Below, piece after piece: positions 33,829-42,705 of a stretch of DNA of 64,000 bases; the first letter of the stretch is position 1, and each line of letters begins with the position of its first letter. Origin of the DNA: Methylobacterium hispanicum. GTDB lineage: Bacteria > Pseudomonadota > Alphaproteobacteria > Rhizobiales > Beijerinckiaceae. The DNA is taken from NCBI RefSeq assembly GCF_022179285.1, contig NZ_BPQO01000004.1, positions 62,001-126,000 of the forward strand, read 5' to 3'. The notes beneath the pieces are model-generated. The model was not told the DNA's origin and searched no databases. It saw nothing but the letters and a program-made list of their open reading frames with translations. The position numbers and the translations under genes were made by a program.

Positions 33829-36800
33829 CGGGTCCCTCCGGCCGCGGTCAGGCGCGGCCCCTTCTCGTCGTTGGTGTTCGCGGTGGACTTCTTCGTCAGG
33901 TACTCGGTCGACCATCCCCGCAGGGCCGGGGAGGTCCAGAAGTGCGCCCCGGCCTCGTGCAGGATCGTCAGGAAGAGGCCGATCTCCTCGCTCTTGGCGA
34001 CGAGCCGCGGCTGCCGACCGGGTTCGACGACGGCCTTGGCCAGCAGCTGCTTGGCCAGGGGGTTCTCGTAGATGTAGCCGTGCCGGCGGGAGCCCTTGAG
34101 AGGCAGCGTCACGTCGAAGCCGCCGTCGTCGCGCGGCGAGATCGTGATGCCCGAGGGCGACAGGTCCGGGGTCGAGCGCAACTCCGCGCCCTTCTCCTTG
34201 ACGCAGGCGATCGACATCGCGGGCCCGTCGAGCTCCACCGGCACGTCCATCATCCGGTTGCGGCGGTTGACCTGCACGCCGGCCTCCACCTTGCCCTCGT
34301 TCGTCCTGTAGACGACGAGCTGCCCGATCCGGGTGTCGACGACGTGGCGCATGGCGCGGAAGAGGTTGCCGCCCAGGATCTTCACAGTGTCGAGCTTCAC
34401 GGCGTGCGCGTCGTCGAAGCGGCGCAGGATCCGGTCGTATTCCTTGTTGTCCTCCAGGCCGGGGCCGATCTTGAAGACCGGGTCCGTGACGAGCGCGCGG
34501 AGCTTGATGCGCCGCGGCTCCACGTCGCCGGGGCTGACGAACTCCACGGAGTACTGGGCGGCGACATGCTCGAAGCCGCGCGGCGGGTGGTGGATCGCCG
34601 TGACGATTCCCCTGACGACGTCGCCCTCCTCGAAGCCGCCGAAGGCGATCTCGCGGCCCGGTGCGAGCTCCTTGAGAGCCTCCGCTAGCTTCTCGATCCG
34701 GACCTTCTGCTCGCGCATGCGCTTGTCGCCGCGCTGCAGGGCATCCTCCACGCTGACGTCCTTGTCCGAGAGGTACGCCTCCAGGATCTCGTTGCGGTTT
34801 CGCTCGAGGAGTTCCGCCACCGCGCGTCCCCGGTTCGCCGAGGCCGAGGTCAGGCCCATCTCCATGGCCTGCATCAGCTGGTCGGACCGCATCGGATCGA
34901 GCTCGCGCTCGACGATGGCGTCGTAGACGTAGAGGGGCTCCAGGAAGGCGCTGTCGGCGTGCTCGACGGCCGCGCCTTCGAAGACCGAGCGCGAGGTCTT
35001 CTGGATGATGCCGGCCATCTCGCGTCGCTTGAGCGGCGTCTCGCCCTTGGCCTCCAGCTCCTCCAGGGTCGCTTGGTACTCGGCGACGAGTTCGTTGACG
35101 ATCTGCTCCTGCATCGCCACCGGCAGGACCACGAGACGGGCCATGAACTCGTTGGCGGAGCGCCGGGTGACGAGGGCGTCGAGGCCGGCCTGCTCCTTCT
35201 GGGTCTCCCTGTTGGCGTCCTCGGAATCCTCGTGGTCGAACACCTGATAGCCGAGACGGCGCATGAGGTCGGGCCGGGCCTCCGCGTAGCGGGTGCAGAC
35301 GATGTCGCCGACCTCGTTGAGGAGGTCCGGGATGTCCCGGATCAGCAGGGACGAATCTCGGTTCGAGGTGACGTTCGCCGACAGCTTGCGCAGGCGCGCG
35401 TTGCGGATGGCCGCCTGACGCACCTCGATGGGCAGGCCCGAGTTGAGGGTCTCGATGCGCGGTCCGACGACCTGGTCGTAGCGGGCGGCGCGGCCGTAGG
35501 TCTGGACCTGCTTGAGCACGTCGGCGGCCGGCTCGAGCTCGATCATGACGCGCTTGCGCTGATCCTTGAAGCGCTTCGAGGCGTGCATGTCGATGCCGGT
35601 CGAGCCCGACTTGTTGATCACCGCCGCGTCGATGTCGCCGGCGTTGAAGGCGTTCTTGACGACGACCTTGTCGACGTTCGGGCGCCGGACGATCCGGCCG
35701 TCCACGATCTCGACGGTGCGGCCCGTGATCTCGTCGACGGTGTAGCCCGCGTCGCGGATCTTCGTCTTCACGACGTCGATGGCCGAGATCGGCAGTTCGG
35801 GAATGCCGTCGATCATCGTGCGGAGCTTCGCCACAGCCGCCTCGATGCGCGCGTCCTCCCGCGAGAGGTCGCGCTCGAACTTGCTGCCGTCCGCCCGGAC
35901 GGAGGAGATCGAGCACAGGCGCGAGACCGTGCGGTGGACGAGCGTCGAGAAGTCGGGGAAGCGCGACCCCTCCAGGGCGTCCTCGTCCTCCGCGAGTTCG
36001 GTCAGGAGCTTCTCGATGGTGCTGTCGCAGACGATGATCGGCTTCTCGCCCTCGGCCAGCGCCGTCAGCGCCCGATCGACCGCGAGATCCGTGTTGATCG
36101 CCGTCACGAAGAGCTTCGAGAGCGTCTGGAGCGGCGATCCGAAACCCGTCCTGCGGAAGTTCGCCGGTTTGCGGCGCGCGCCATCCTCCGGCTCCGCGTC
36201 CGCCGGGGCGACGGCGCGGTTGTTGATCTCCCGGATCTTGCGCTCCACCAGATGCTGGAGCTGCGCCATGTCGCCCAGGATCGGGGCCAGGATGTCCATG
36301 AACATCCGGTTGCGCTCGGCCAGAGCGGGATCGTGGATGGTGGTGAACTCCATCGACGAGAGGTCGTGCTCGCGCCGGACCATGACGCCGTCGGCGACGA
36401 GCATGGTCGAGAAGATCTCCTGGATGGTCTCCCCGCCCCGCATCAGCATCTCGGCGAGCTTGTCGGCCGACATGCCGTCGGGCAGCAGGCGGTGGAAGAA
36501 CGACATCGACCGCGCGTTGCGGCCGAACGTGGCGGAGGCATAGACGACGTTGCCGGCGCGGCGGACCATCTCGCCGACGTTGTTCCCGGTGTTGCTGTTG
36601 CCGCCGCCGTTCGTGCCGCTCGTGGAAGCGTTGTGGCACTCGTCCAGGATGACGACCGTGTCCTTGTCGACCACCGAGATCATGAAGGCCGCCCGGTCGG
36701 CCGGCGCGTGCTCCGGCGTCGGCGGGGCGATGCTGCGCGCGGTCTTGCCGTCGGGGGAGCGCCACAGCGGAAGCTTGTTCAGCTGGGAGTAGCTGCCCAT

Positions 36801-38816
36801 CATCATGTTCGCGCCTTCGGGCCAGCGGCCGGACGCGATCAGGGCCTTCATCGACTCGGCGTTCGCTCCCTTGAGGATGACGTCGCCTGTGGTCTCGTCG
36901 ATGATGTTGGCGCCGTCGTTCAGCACCAGAGGCTTCACGAGGTCGGTCGAGCGGGTGTGCGCGAGATCGCGGTAGACGTCCGAGAAGTTCATGGCCTTCT
37001 CGGTCAGATAGATCACCTTCTTGTCGCGCAGGACTTCGCGCCGCGCGATGGCGGCCTGGGTCCGCCCCTTTCCCACGCCGGCTTGGTCCGCGATCAGCAT
37101 GCCGCGGCCGCGGTCGTCCGCGTGGACGTAGAGGCCGAGGGCGTCGACCTGCTCGACCGAGAGGACTTCCCCGAGTTCCTCCTTCGTGTAGCCGAACTCG
37201 GTGGCGACCATCTGGTCGAGGTCGCCGTAGCGCTTCACCACGCGGCCGAGGGCCTCCCGGGTCGCGCCCTCCAGGGCGCGCGGGACCATCGTGCTGGCCA
37301 CGCCCGCGCGGCTGGCGGGCTGGTAGGGAGCCTGGAACTCGTTGCGCGCGAGATTGCCGTCCATGCGGCCGCCCAGGGCGAGACCCGCCTCCGGCGCGTC
37401 GGCGCGCATGCGGCTCGCCGCGATCTCGGACACCCAGGTCCAGAGGCCGCCGTACTCGCCGATCTCGCGGATCCGCAGCGCGTCCTCCGGCGCCACGTCC
37501 AGAGCGGCGGGACGCTTGGAGCCGATCGCGAGGAGACGCACCGGCTCGGCGCCGGGTCGGCCGGCGGCGAGGGCCCCGTCGATGTCCGACGCCCCCTCGA
37601 AGAGATATTCGCGGCCGAGCTTCTTCTGGAACTCGACCAGGGCCTCGTCCGCTCCCGGGCCGTCGGCGCGGATCGCGATCACGGAGCGGCCGTCCGGGGA
37701 TCGCGCCGCCAGGACCGCCTCGATCGCCGCGAGGCGCTCGGGCAGAGGCCTATCCGCCGCGAAGGCCGGCGCCAGGATGGTGACGTCGTGAGGCTTCGGT
37801 TCCCGGTCGGTCTGGACGATCTCGGCGCGGCCGGCCGAGGCCATGGCGGATGCCCGGGCCGCGGCGGCGGCTCCCGCGGCCGCTCCGCCCGCGAGGGTGC
37901 GCGCACCTGCGATCGGGGTGGCGATCCATTCGCCTCCGCCGACCTCGGGCACGAGGACCGTGCGTCCCGAGAGCTCGGCCGAGGTGCCGGCGAGCCGCTG
38001 GGCCGCGACTGCGAGGGGCAGCGAGGTGGCGTCCCTCTCGTCGACCGCGAACAGGGCGGGCAGCGTCTCCTGCAGGCCGCAGGCGCTGTTGTAGATGTCG
38101 CGGAGCGAGACCTTGGTCTTCGAACCGAGCCAGCGGCCGGCGGCGCCCGCGAGCGCCGTGCGCGCGTCGGCGATCTGGGCGCTCGCCGGGCTCTCGGTCT
38201 CGAAGGCGATCCGGGCGAATTCGATAAGTTCGTCCTGCCGCATGATGCGGCCGGTCTCGACCTCCCGCATCAGGCCTTCGGCAGCGACGGCGAGCGACTC
38301 CTGATCCGATGCGCGCAGGAACAGGCCGGGCTGTGGCGGGTGGATGTCCGCCTCGTGGACGATGTTGCCGCCCGCGCCCTTGAGGAAGCGCCGCCCGTCC
38401 GGCAGGGCCAGAACCAACTGCCTGGATCGGTTCTGGCCGAGGGGGCGCGCGCGCGACATCTCGCCCGCGTCGACGGGCTGGGGCGCTGCGGCATCGGTAC
38501 GGCGGGCCGCGCTTGCGGGAAGGCGCAGGTCGTCCGTGATCTCCGAGACGGTCCGGGTGACCGGCTCGCAGTCGGCGAAGACGCTCTTGTAGCTGTAGAC
38601 GGACGGCTGCTCGTCGGCGCCGTGGCGCCGGTACCAGTTGCCCTTCCCGTCGTTCTTGAAGCCGAGGCGTTTGAACAGCTTCTCGTCGAGCGGCTTCGCG
38701 CCGCGCAACACGAGGACGGACTCGCCAGCGGACGTGATCACGCGCCGGAGGTCGAGCCCGTACTTGGACAGGTCGGGCCACTTCCAGACCGTGGTCGGTT
38801 CGATTTCTCTGGCCAT
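33825..38816 (-). CDS. strawberry-notch-family SF2 helicase-like protein, 1663 aa
   Basis: A very large protein with the bacterial strawberry-notch architecture. The N-terminal ~350 residues are variable, followed by a methyltransferase-like or linker zone. The ATPase core includes GVGKGRTQAA (Walker A near 577), VVILDECHNAS (DECH box near 722) and VYASATFGRN (motif III). The SNO C-terminal domain has SGSTGIDMHASKRFKDQRKR and VQTYGRAARYDQV, corresponding to helicase motifs V and VI. These proteins are common on alphaproteobacterial plasmids and phages; anti-restriction or transfer roles have been suggested, not established here. I use the ATG at 38816; an in-frame TTG 19 codons upstream is the alternative. 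Confidence 0.85.
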   Translation of the reverse strand: MAREIEPTTVWKWPDLSKYGLDLRRVITSAGESVLVLRGAKPLDEKLFKRLGFKNDGKGNWYRRHGADEQPSVYSYKSVFADCEPVTRTVSEITDDLRLPASAARRTDAAAPQPVDAGEMSRARPLGQNRSRQLVLALPDGRRFLKGAGGNIVHEADIHPPQPGLFLRASDQESLAVAAEGLMREVETGRIMRQDELIEFARIAFETESPASAQIADARTALAGAAGRWLGSKTKVSLRDIYNSACGLQETLPALFAVDERDATSLPLAVAAQRLAGTSAELSGRTVLVPEVGGGEWIATPIAGARTLAGGAAAGAAAAARASAMASAGRAEIVQTDREPKPHDVTILAPAFAADRPLPERLAAIEAVLAARSPDGRSVIAIRADGPGADEALVEFQKKLGREYLFEGASDIDGALAAGRPGAEPVRLLAIGSKRPAALDVAPEDALRIREIGEYGGLWTWVSEIAASRMRADAPEAGLALGGRMDGNLARNEFQAPYQPASRAGVASTMVPRALEGATREALGRVVKRYGDLDQMVATEFGYTKEELGEVLSVEQVDALGLYVHADDRGRGMLIADQAGVGKGRTQAAIARREVLRDKKVIYLTEKAMNFSDVYRDLAHTRSTDLVKPLVLNDGANIIDETTGDVILKGANAESMKALIASGRWPEGANMMMGSYSQLNKLPLWRSPDGKTARSIAPPTPEHAPADRAAFMISVVDKDTVVILDECHNASTSGTNGGGNSNTGNNVGEMVRRAGNVVYASATFGRNARSMSFFHRLLPDGMSADKLAEMLMRGGETIQEIFSTMLVADGVMVRREHDLSSMEFTTIHDPALAERNRMFMDILAPILGDMAQLQHLVERKIREINNRAVAPADAEPEDGARRKPANFRRTGFGSPLQTLSKLFVTAINTDLAVDRALTALAEGEKPIIVCDSTIEKLLTELAEDEDALEGSRFPDFSTLVHRTVSRLCSISSVRADGSKFERDLSREDARIEAAVAKLRTMIDGIPELPISAIDVVKTKIRDAGYTVDEITGRTVEIVDGRIVRRPNVDKVVVKNAFNAGDIDAAVINKSGSTGIDMHASKRFKDQRKRVMIELEPAADVLKQVQTYGRAARYDQVVGPRIETLNSGLPIEVRQAAIRNARLRKLSANVTSNRDSSLLIRDIPDLLNEVGDIVCTRYAEARPDLMRRLGYQVFDHEDSEDANRETQKEQAGLDALVTRRSANEFMARLVVLPVAMQEQIVNELVAEYQATLEELEAKGETPLKRREMAGIIQKTSRSVFEGAAVEHADSAFLEPLYVYDAIVERELDPMRSDQLMQAMEMGLTSASANRGRAVAELLERNRNEILEAYLSDKDVSVEDALQRGDKRMREQKVRIEKLAEALKELAPGREIAFGGFEEGDVVRGIVTAIHHPPRGFEHVAAQYSVEFVSPGDVEPRRIKLRALVTDPVFKIGPGLEDNKEYDRILRRFDDAHAVKLDTVKILGGNLFRAMRHVVDTRIGQLVVYRTNEGKVEAGVQVNRRNRMMDVPVELDGPAMSIACVKEKGAELRSTPDLSPSGITISPRDDGGFDVTLPLKGSRRHGYIYENPLAKQLLAKAVVEPGRQPRLVAKSEEIGLFLTILHEAGAHFWTSPALRGWSTEYLTKKSTANTNDEKGPRLTAAGGTR

Positions 38817-38891
38817 CTGCCTGTCCGTGAAGGTGCGTCCGGGAAGTCTGTCGGCGACGCTTGCAAGGGGCAACCCGGAAGGAACGAAGCT

Positions 38892-39416
38892 TCAGGCGAG
38901 AAGGCCGGCGGCGAAGGCGCCCAGCAGGGCAGCCGCCATCGCGACGTCCCGCAGCATCCAGGGGATCCGGCGCCGTGGCGGGCCTTCGGAGGCCGGAACC
39001 AGGATCAGGCCGCCCTCCGGGCCGGCCACGAGCCGCAGGAGCGAACCCTCGGTCATGCCAGAGGCTCGCGCCGCCCTCTCGTCGATCGGCAGACCCGGCG
39101 GAGCGGAGGTCGGCACGGATGCCGGATCATCGAGCCGGGCGAGCGTCGAGCGGGCCGCGGAGACGGCTGCCGCGACGATGGCGGCCTCCCGGGCGAACGC
39201 GAGCCCGACGGTCCGCGAGCCGTCCCTCGACGGGTGCACCGCAGGCGGCAACGGACCGCGCAATCCGACCGCGAGGTCGATCTCGCAGAGGGCTTCGACC
39301 GACAGGATCTCGTCGTGCTCCCCGACCTTGGCGACGAGGAGGCGCTCCTCCGGCCAGCCGGGGACGAGTTGGGACGCCTCGCCGAATTCGAGGACCAGCA
39401 GGAAACCGGTCGTCAC
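38892..39416 (-). CDS. C-terminally anchored hypothetical protein, 174 aa (GTG start)
   Basis: Starts with GTG in a GTGA overlap with the upstream gene. The soluble part (TTGFLLVLEFGEASQLVPGW, EERLLVAKVGEHDEILSVE) is beta-rich. The last 20 residues, DVAMAAALLGAFAAGLLA, form a membrane helix, giving a tail-anchored protein with its bulk in the cytoplasm. It lies 75 bp upstream of the helicase start on the same strand. Family unknown. Confidence 0.6.
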   Translation of the reverse strand: MTTGFLLVLEFGEASQLVPGWPEERLLVAKVGEHDEILSVEALCEIDLAVGLRGPLPPAVHPSRDGSRTVGLAFAREAAIVAAAVSAARSTLARLDDPASVPTSAPPGLPIDERAARASGMTEGSLLRLVAGPEGGLILVPASEGPPRRRIPWMLRDVAMAAALLGAFAAGLLA

Positions 39417-40411
39417 GATGCGCCTCCCGCGACGGCGGCGCGGAATGCCTGGGCAGCGTCCTCTCCGACGGCGCGGGGCGTCAGGGAGACGGCGACCGCA
39501 CGGCCGGGATCGAAAGGCCCTTCGATCTCCAGCAGCGACACGGGCGGCCGGCCCCAGGTGCCGAGGCGCGCGAGACCGGCGCCGGTGCCTGCTCGGGAGG
39601 CGAACGAACCCGTCCAGGCCCACGGCCCCGCCGGACCTGGACTGGCCATGCCGCCGGGCAGGTCGAGTAGGGCGCGCGAGGCTTGCGCGGCGAGCAGGGC
39701 GGCTGCGGATCTGAGCCAGTAGGCTCCCTTGACCCTCGCGAACTCGATCCTGGTCAGGACGCCGTGCGGCGGGATCGCGTACGTCGACAAACCGCCCGGC
39801 CGGGCGCCGTCCGTCTGTTCCAGCAGTCCTTCCCCGGCCAACGCGCCGTCGAAGGCCCGCACCGCCTCCCGCGCCAACTCCGCCAACCGGGCATCGCCGG
39901 GACAGGCAATCCGTGCGCGCCAGGATGCGGCGTCGGGCTGGTTCACGAAGGAGATCCGGGCATGCGGCAGGGTCCACCAGCGGGGCAGATCCAGCCGCGT
40001 CCGCACGAGTTCGCCGAGACTGCGCTGCGACACGTTCACGTGCACGTGCAGGTGCGGGCGCTCTCCCGCGGGAGCGATCACGACGTCGCGGGCGGCGGCA
40101 GCGTCCGCGGCGGCGAGATGCTCCGACCGGGCGAGGACCTCGACGGCGGCCAGCAGGACGTCGCCCGACAGTGCGTCCGGCAGCCGGAAGTCCATCTCGT
40201 CCGAGGCCTGCGCGAGAGGCACTTCGGGGAGGCCGGGGTCCGCCGCGAGGAGGCGCAGGGCGTCCGCGCCCCCCAGGACGTCCCGGACCGCTCCGCCGCC
40301 GGCGGTCGAACCGAAGCAAAGTCGATGGAGAGCGTCCGGGGGAACGGCGGATACGACGGCGGCGGCGTCCCCGATCCTGAACCTCGTCGCACGCCCCTGC
40401 CTGCGTCCCAT
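39413..40411 (-). CDS. hypothetical protein, 332 aa, first gene of the operon
   Basis: Begins MGRRQGRATRFRIGDAAAVV and contains LRLLAADPGLPEVPLAQASD, an alternating His stretch PHLHVHVNVSQRS that could bind metal, PRWWTLPHARISFVNQPD and a Trp/Gly-rich GPWAWTGSFASRAG. No catalytic family is evident. Longer in-frame starts up to 40486 would overlap the CATTCCTTCG site at 40431-40440, so I prefer 40411, though its ribosome-binding site is weak. Stop overlaps the GTG of the next gene, indicating coupling. Confidence 0.6.
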   Translation of the reverse strand: MGRRQGRATRFRIGDAAAVVSAVPPDALHRLCFGSTAGGGAVRDVLGGADALRLLAADPGLPEVPLAQASDEMDFRLPDALSGDVLLAAVEVLARSEHLAAADAAAARDVVIAPAGERPHLHVHVNVSQRSLGELVRTRLDLPRWWTLPHARISFVNQPDAASWRARIACPGDARLAELAREAVRAFDGALAGEGLLEQTDGARPGGLSTYAIPPHGVLTRIEFARVKGAYWLRSAAALLAAQASRALLDLPGGMASPGPAGPWAWTGSFASRAGTGAGLARLGTWGRPPVSLLEIEGPFDPGRAVAVSLTPRAVGEDAAQAFRAAVAGGAS

Positions 40412-40515
40412 GCTTGATCGATCCTTCGCCCATTCCTTCGTGACCCGCTTGGGACGGGATGACAAGGCCCGAAGGAGCGGTTGCAAACTACGGCTGGAAC
40501 CTTCACCGTGCCGGC

Positions 40516-40689
40516 ATGAATCCGTCCCGCTGGAAGGCGCTCGTCGTCACCACGCTTCTGGGCTCGCTCGGCTCGTGGGCGGGCGGCCATGCCTACGACG
40601 TCTTCTACGTGCATGGCCGCACGGTGCTCGCGGTCGTCGTGCTCCTCTCGATGCTGGCCGCCGGCATCGCGCTCGTCCGCCGGGCGTAG
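40516..40689 (+). CDS. two-helix membrane peptide, 57 aa
   Basis: MNPSRWKALVVTTLLGSLGS and TVLAVVVLLSMLAAGIALV form two membrane helices with a short polar loop (HAYDVFYVHGR) and a basic C-terminus. Small hydrophobic peptides like this can be holin-like, toxin-like or secretion accessories; the sequence does not say which. An in-frame start at 40459 would add a polar 19 residues before the first helix and is less likely. Confidence 0.5.
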   Translation: MNPSRWKALVVTTLLGSLGSWAGGHAYDVFYVHGRTVLAVVVLLSMLAAGIALVRRA

Positions 40690-40735
40690 TCGCCTCTTTC
40701 ACGGTTCCGGGGCACATTGGGCTCCGGAGATCGCG

Positions 40736-41611
40736 ATGGACGCCCTGCCAGACACCCGAGCCGCTTGGTTCCTCGAAGACGGCACCCCCTACGCGGGGGG
40801 CGTGTTCGAGGACGACAAGGGCAAGCCGTTCGGCGAGGCCCTCGTCACCTGCTGGAAGTGCGGCGGATCCGGCCGCTGGCGGGGGCGGCGGAAGTGCTTC
40901 CCCTGCGAGGGCGGCGGCGAGATCGACGAGCAGGTGCGGCTCTATACGGGCCCTCAGCTCGAGAAGCGCGAGCAGGCGCGGCTCAAGCGGCGCGCCAAGG
41001 CGGATGAAGCCGCAGCCCTCAAAAAGAGGGAGATCGCCGCCCGATACCTCGTGTTCCGGGACGAGAACGCGCATCTTCTGGAGCGCGCTGAGGCCTGCAA
41101 GGACGACAAGTTCGTCGGCGAGATGCTCGCGAAGGCCGAGATCTGGGGCAGCCTGACCTGCGCGCAGCTCGACGCGCTGGGGGAGTGTCTCGACCGCAAG
41201 GATCGCATCGCGCGGATCTATGCGGATTCGAAGCCCGTGGCCCAACCCGGGGAACGCGTCGAGATCGAGGTGACGTGCACGGGATCCGCCAAGTGGATCC
41301 AGAAGAAGTTCAAAGGCCGGGGGCGGGAGGAGATGTGCCTCACGGACCTGCTCGATGCCGAGGGTAACGCTCTCTACGCCATCACGCCCAACTTCAGCAT
41401 GGCCGAAGGGGAACGGGCGGTGATCAAGGGTACGGTGAAGGGTTACGACGAGCGCCCAGGCTGGCCTCGGACGCAGCTGATCCGGGTCGCCGTCGTCGAG
41501 GTGCTCCCCGCCTTGTCTCCCGAGGACATGCGCGTTCCCGCCCCCTCGACGGACGGCATCCCCTTCCGGGTCGACGCGGACATCCTGGCCGACTTGGCTC
41601 CGGCCGCCTGA
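40736..41611 (+). CDS. DnaJ-type zinc-finger-containing hypothetical protein, 291 aa
   Basis: The N-terminus has one cysteine knuckle pair, TCWKCGGSGRWRG and KCFPCEGGGE (C39/C42 and C54/C57), the CxxCxGxG pattern found in DnaJ-like zinc fingers. A basic helix (QARLKRRAKADEAAALKKR) follows, then an acidic helical segment and a beta-rich C-terminal domain (RVEIEVTCTGSAKWIQKKF, AVIKGTVKGYDERPGW). Proteins with this layout occur in phages and plasmids with unknown function. It abuts the convergent gene ending at 41613 with a 1-bp gap. Confidence 0.68.
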   Translation: MDALPDTRAAWFLEDGTPYAGGVFEDDKGKPFGEALVTCWKCGGSGRWRGRRKCFPCEGGGEIDEQVRLYTGPQLEKREQARLKRRAKADEAAALKKREIAARYLVFRDENAHLLERAEACKDDKFVGEMLAKAEIWGSLTCAQLDALGECLDRKDRIARIYADSKPVAQPGERVEIEVTCTGSAKWIQKKFKGRGREEMCLTDLLDAEGNALYAITPNFSMAEGERAVIKGTVKGYDERPGWPRTQLIRVAVVEVLPALSPEDMRVPAPSTDGIPFRVDADILADLAPAA

Positions 41612-41612
41612 A

Positions 41613-41999
41613 TCAGAAGGGCTTCGGAGCGGACGGAGAGTCCGTCTCGTCAATCCCGTCGCGCGGCCCCTGGGCGAGGTCCTCGAGCTTCCCGATCTGG
41701 GGAGCTATCAAGCCGTCCGCGAAGGCAGCGTGATCGAGCACCTGTCCGTTCTTGAGGTTGGCGTAGGCATGCCTCAGTTCCGCGGATATCCGTCGGATCG
41801 CGTCGGCCGCAGGGCCGTCGAGGGGGCCTTGGACGAGATCTTCGAGTTGCTTGATCTGCGGAGCTATCAGGCCGTCCGCGAAGGTCGCGTGGTGCCGCAC
41901 ATGCCCGTTCTTGAGGTTGGCGTAGGCATGCCTCAGCTCCGCCGACGTACGCCGGATCACGTCGGCTGCAGGGCCTTCCGGGACTCGGCGAACAGGCAT
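41613..41999 (-). CDS. two-repeat helical protein, 128 aa
   Basis: The protein consists almost entirely of two 53-residue repeats that share SAELRHAYANLKNG and FADGLIAPQI with about 80% identity by eye, plus a short polar tail. Each repeat looks like two or three helices. I choose the ATG at 41999 because GGAG lies 6 bases upstream; the ATG at 42005 directly abuts that site. The N-terminus MPVRRVPEG is short. Function unknown; the recent internal duplication suggests a helical bundle made by doubling. Confidence 0.65.
   Translation of the reverse strand: MPVRRVPEGPAADVIRRTSAELRHAYANLKNGHVRHHATFADGLIAPQIKQLEDLVQGPLDGPAADAIRRISAELRHAYANLKNGQVLDHAAFADGLIAPQIGKLEDLAQGPRDGIDETDSPSAPKPF
41658..41975 (-). 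repeat. tandem 159-bp direct repeat inside a gene
   Basis: Units 41975-41817 and 41816-41658 encode the two 53-residue repeats. DNA identity is high, with identical runs such as TTGAGGTTGGCGTAGGCATG in both, so the duplication is recent. Confidence 0.8.
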
Positions 42000-42201
42000 C
42001 GACATCTCCTATCACGTTGCTGCGGTCCGGGCTCGCAGTCGCCTTGCTGCCTGCGGCCGAAGACGCTCCTGAGACGAGCGCGGGCATCGCGACCGCCCAG
42101 GCCCTGCGGTACCAAGTCCTGCACCTCGGGGCGAGCCCGCCGAAGACCTGGGGCGTAGCTACCGAACGCGCCTGGAGGCGACGCGCGCCGCCGGCATGGC
42201 G

Positions 42202-42546
42202 TCACGCGGAACCGACGACCCCTGCGACGTAGTCGAGGACGTGACGCTCGATCTCCTCGTCGAGCGCGGGGGCGCTGGCTCCGCCGGCCTCCACCATCCG
42301 ACGGCGGGCGATCTCGATATAGAGCGGTTCGACGCCGAGACCGACGAGGTCGGCGACCAGGACGTTCGCCGGCATGTGGGCGACGAGGGCCGCGAACGGG
42401 CCTGCGGAGACCTGATGAAGCGAATGGCGTAGCGCATGCGCCAGCGTCTCGGCGGTCGTCGCCAGCCCGAGCGACCGCAGGGCATCAGCGACGGCGCCAC
42501 CGAGACCGGGGACGGCCTCCGAAGCGACGATCTTTTCCACCAACAT
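42202..42546 (-). CDS. small helical hypothetical protein, 114 aa
   Basis: MLVEKIVASEAVPGLGGAVA starts an Ala/Leu/His-rich helical protein (AETLAHALRHSLHQVSAGP, VLVADLVGLGVEPLYIEIA, DEEIERHVLDYVAGVVG). No membrane segment or signal; family unknown. A good promoter, TTGGAG-16 bp-TATGCT on the minus strand (42615-42588), lies upstream and supports expression. It is followed by the two-repeat gene on the same strand 200 bp downstream. Confidence 0.58.
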   Translation of the reverse strand: MLVEKIVASEAVPGLGGAVADALRSLGLATTAETLAHALRHSLHQVSAGPFAALVAHMPANVLVADLVGLGVEPLYIEIARRRMVEAGGASAPALDEEIERHVLDYVAGVVGSA

Positions 42547-42587
42547 CAGCGCGCTCCGCGGAGACGTAGACCCGTTCCTTCCCGGAA

Positions 42588-42615
42588 GCATAGAACCATG
42601 CCGCCCAGCCTCCAA
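42588..42615 (-). promoter_or_regulatory. probable promoter of the 42546 gene
   Basis: On the minus strand TTGGAG (42615-42610), a 16-bp spacer and TATGCT (42593-42588), about 40 bp from the start codon. It has the same TCTATGCT -10 form as at 935-942 and 22383-22390. Confidence 0.5.
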
Positions 42616-42705
42616 TAGCCAAGATTCGCCATCCCTTCGGAGAAAGCGCCGATCCTTGTCGCGGCCTTGCCTGCAGGGGCGTGTTGGGCCACCCTCCGCA
42701 AAGGA

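Noticed and set aside
33829..36765. Long in-frame extension upstream of the PcfJ-like start
   Set aside because: It overlaps the helicase gene in another frame and encodes repetitive Arg-rich sequence. The ATGA overlap and ribosome site at 33828 mark the true start.
34959..39722. A 1587-codon plus-strand open frame opposite the strawberry-notch gene
   Set aside because: The minus-strand frame contains all helicase motifs; the plus-strand product is low-complexity Arg/Ala/Asp sequence, a typical high-GC shadow.
41658..41975. Direct repeats as a possible CRISPR array
   Set aside because: Only two long units that encode matching protein repeats, with no spacers of constant length between short repeats.
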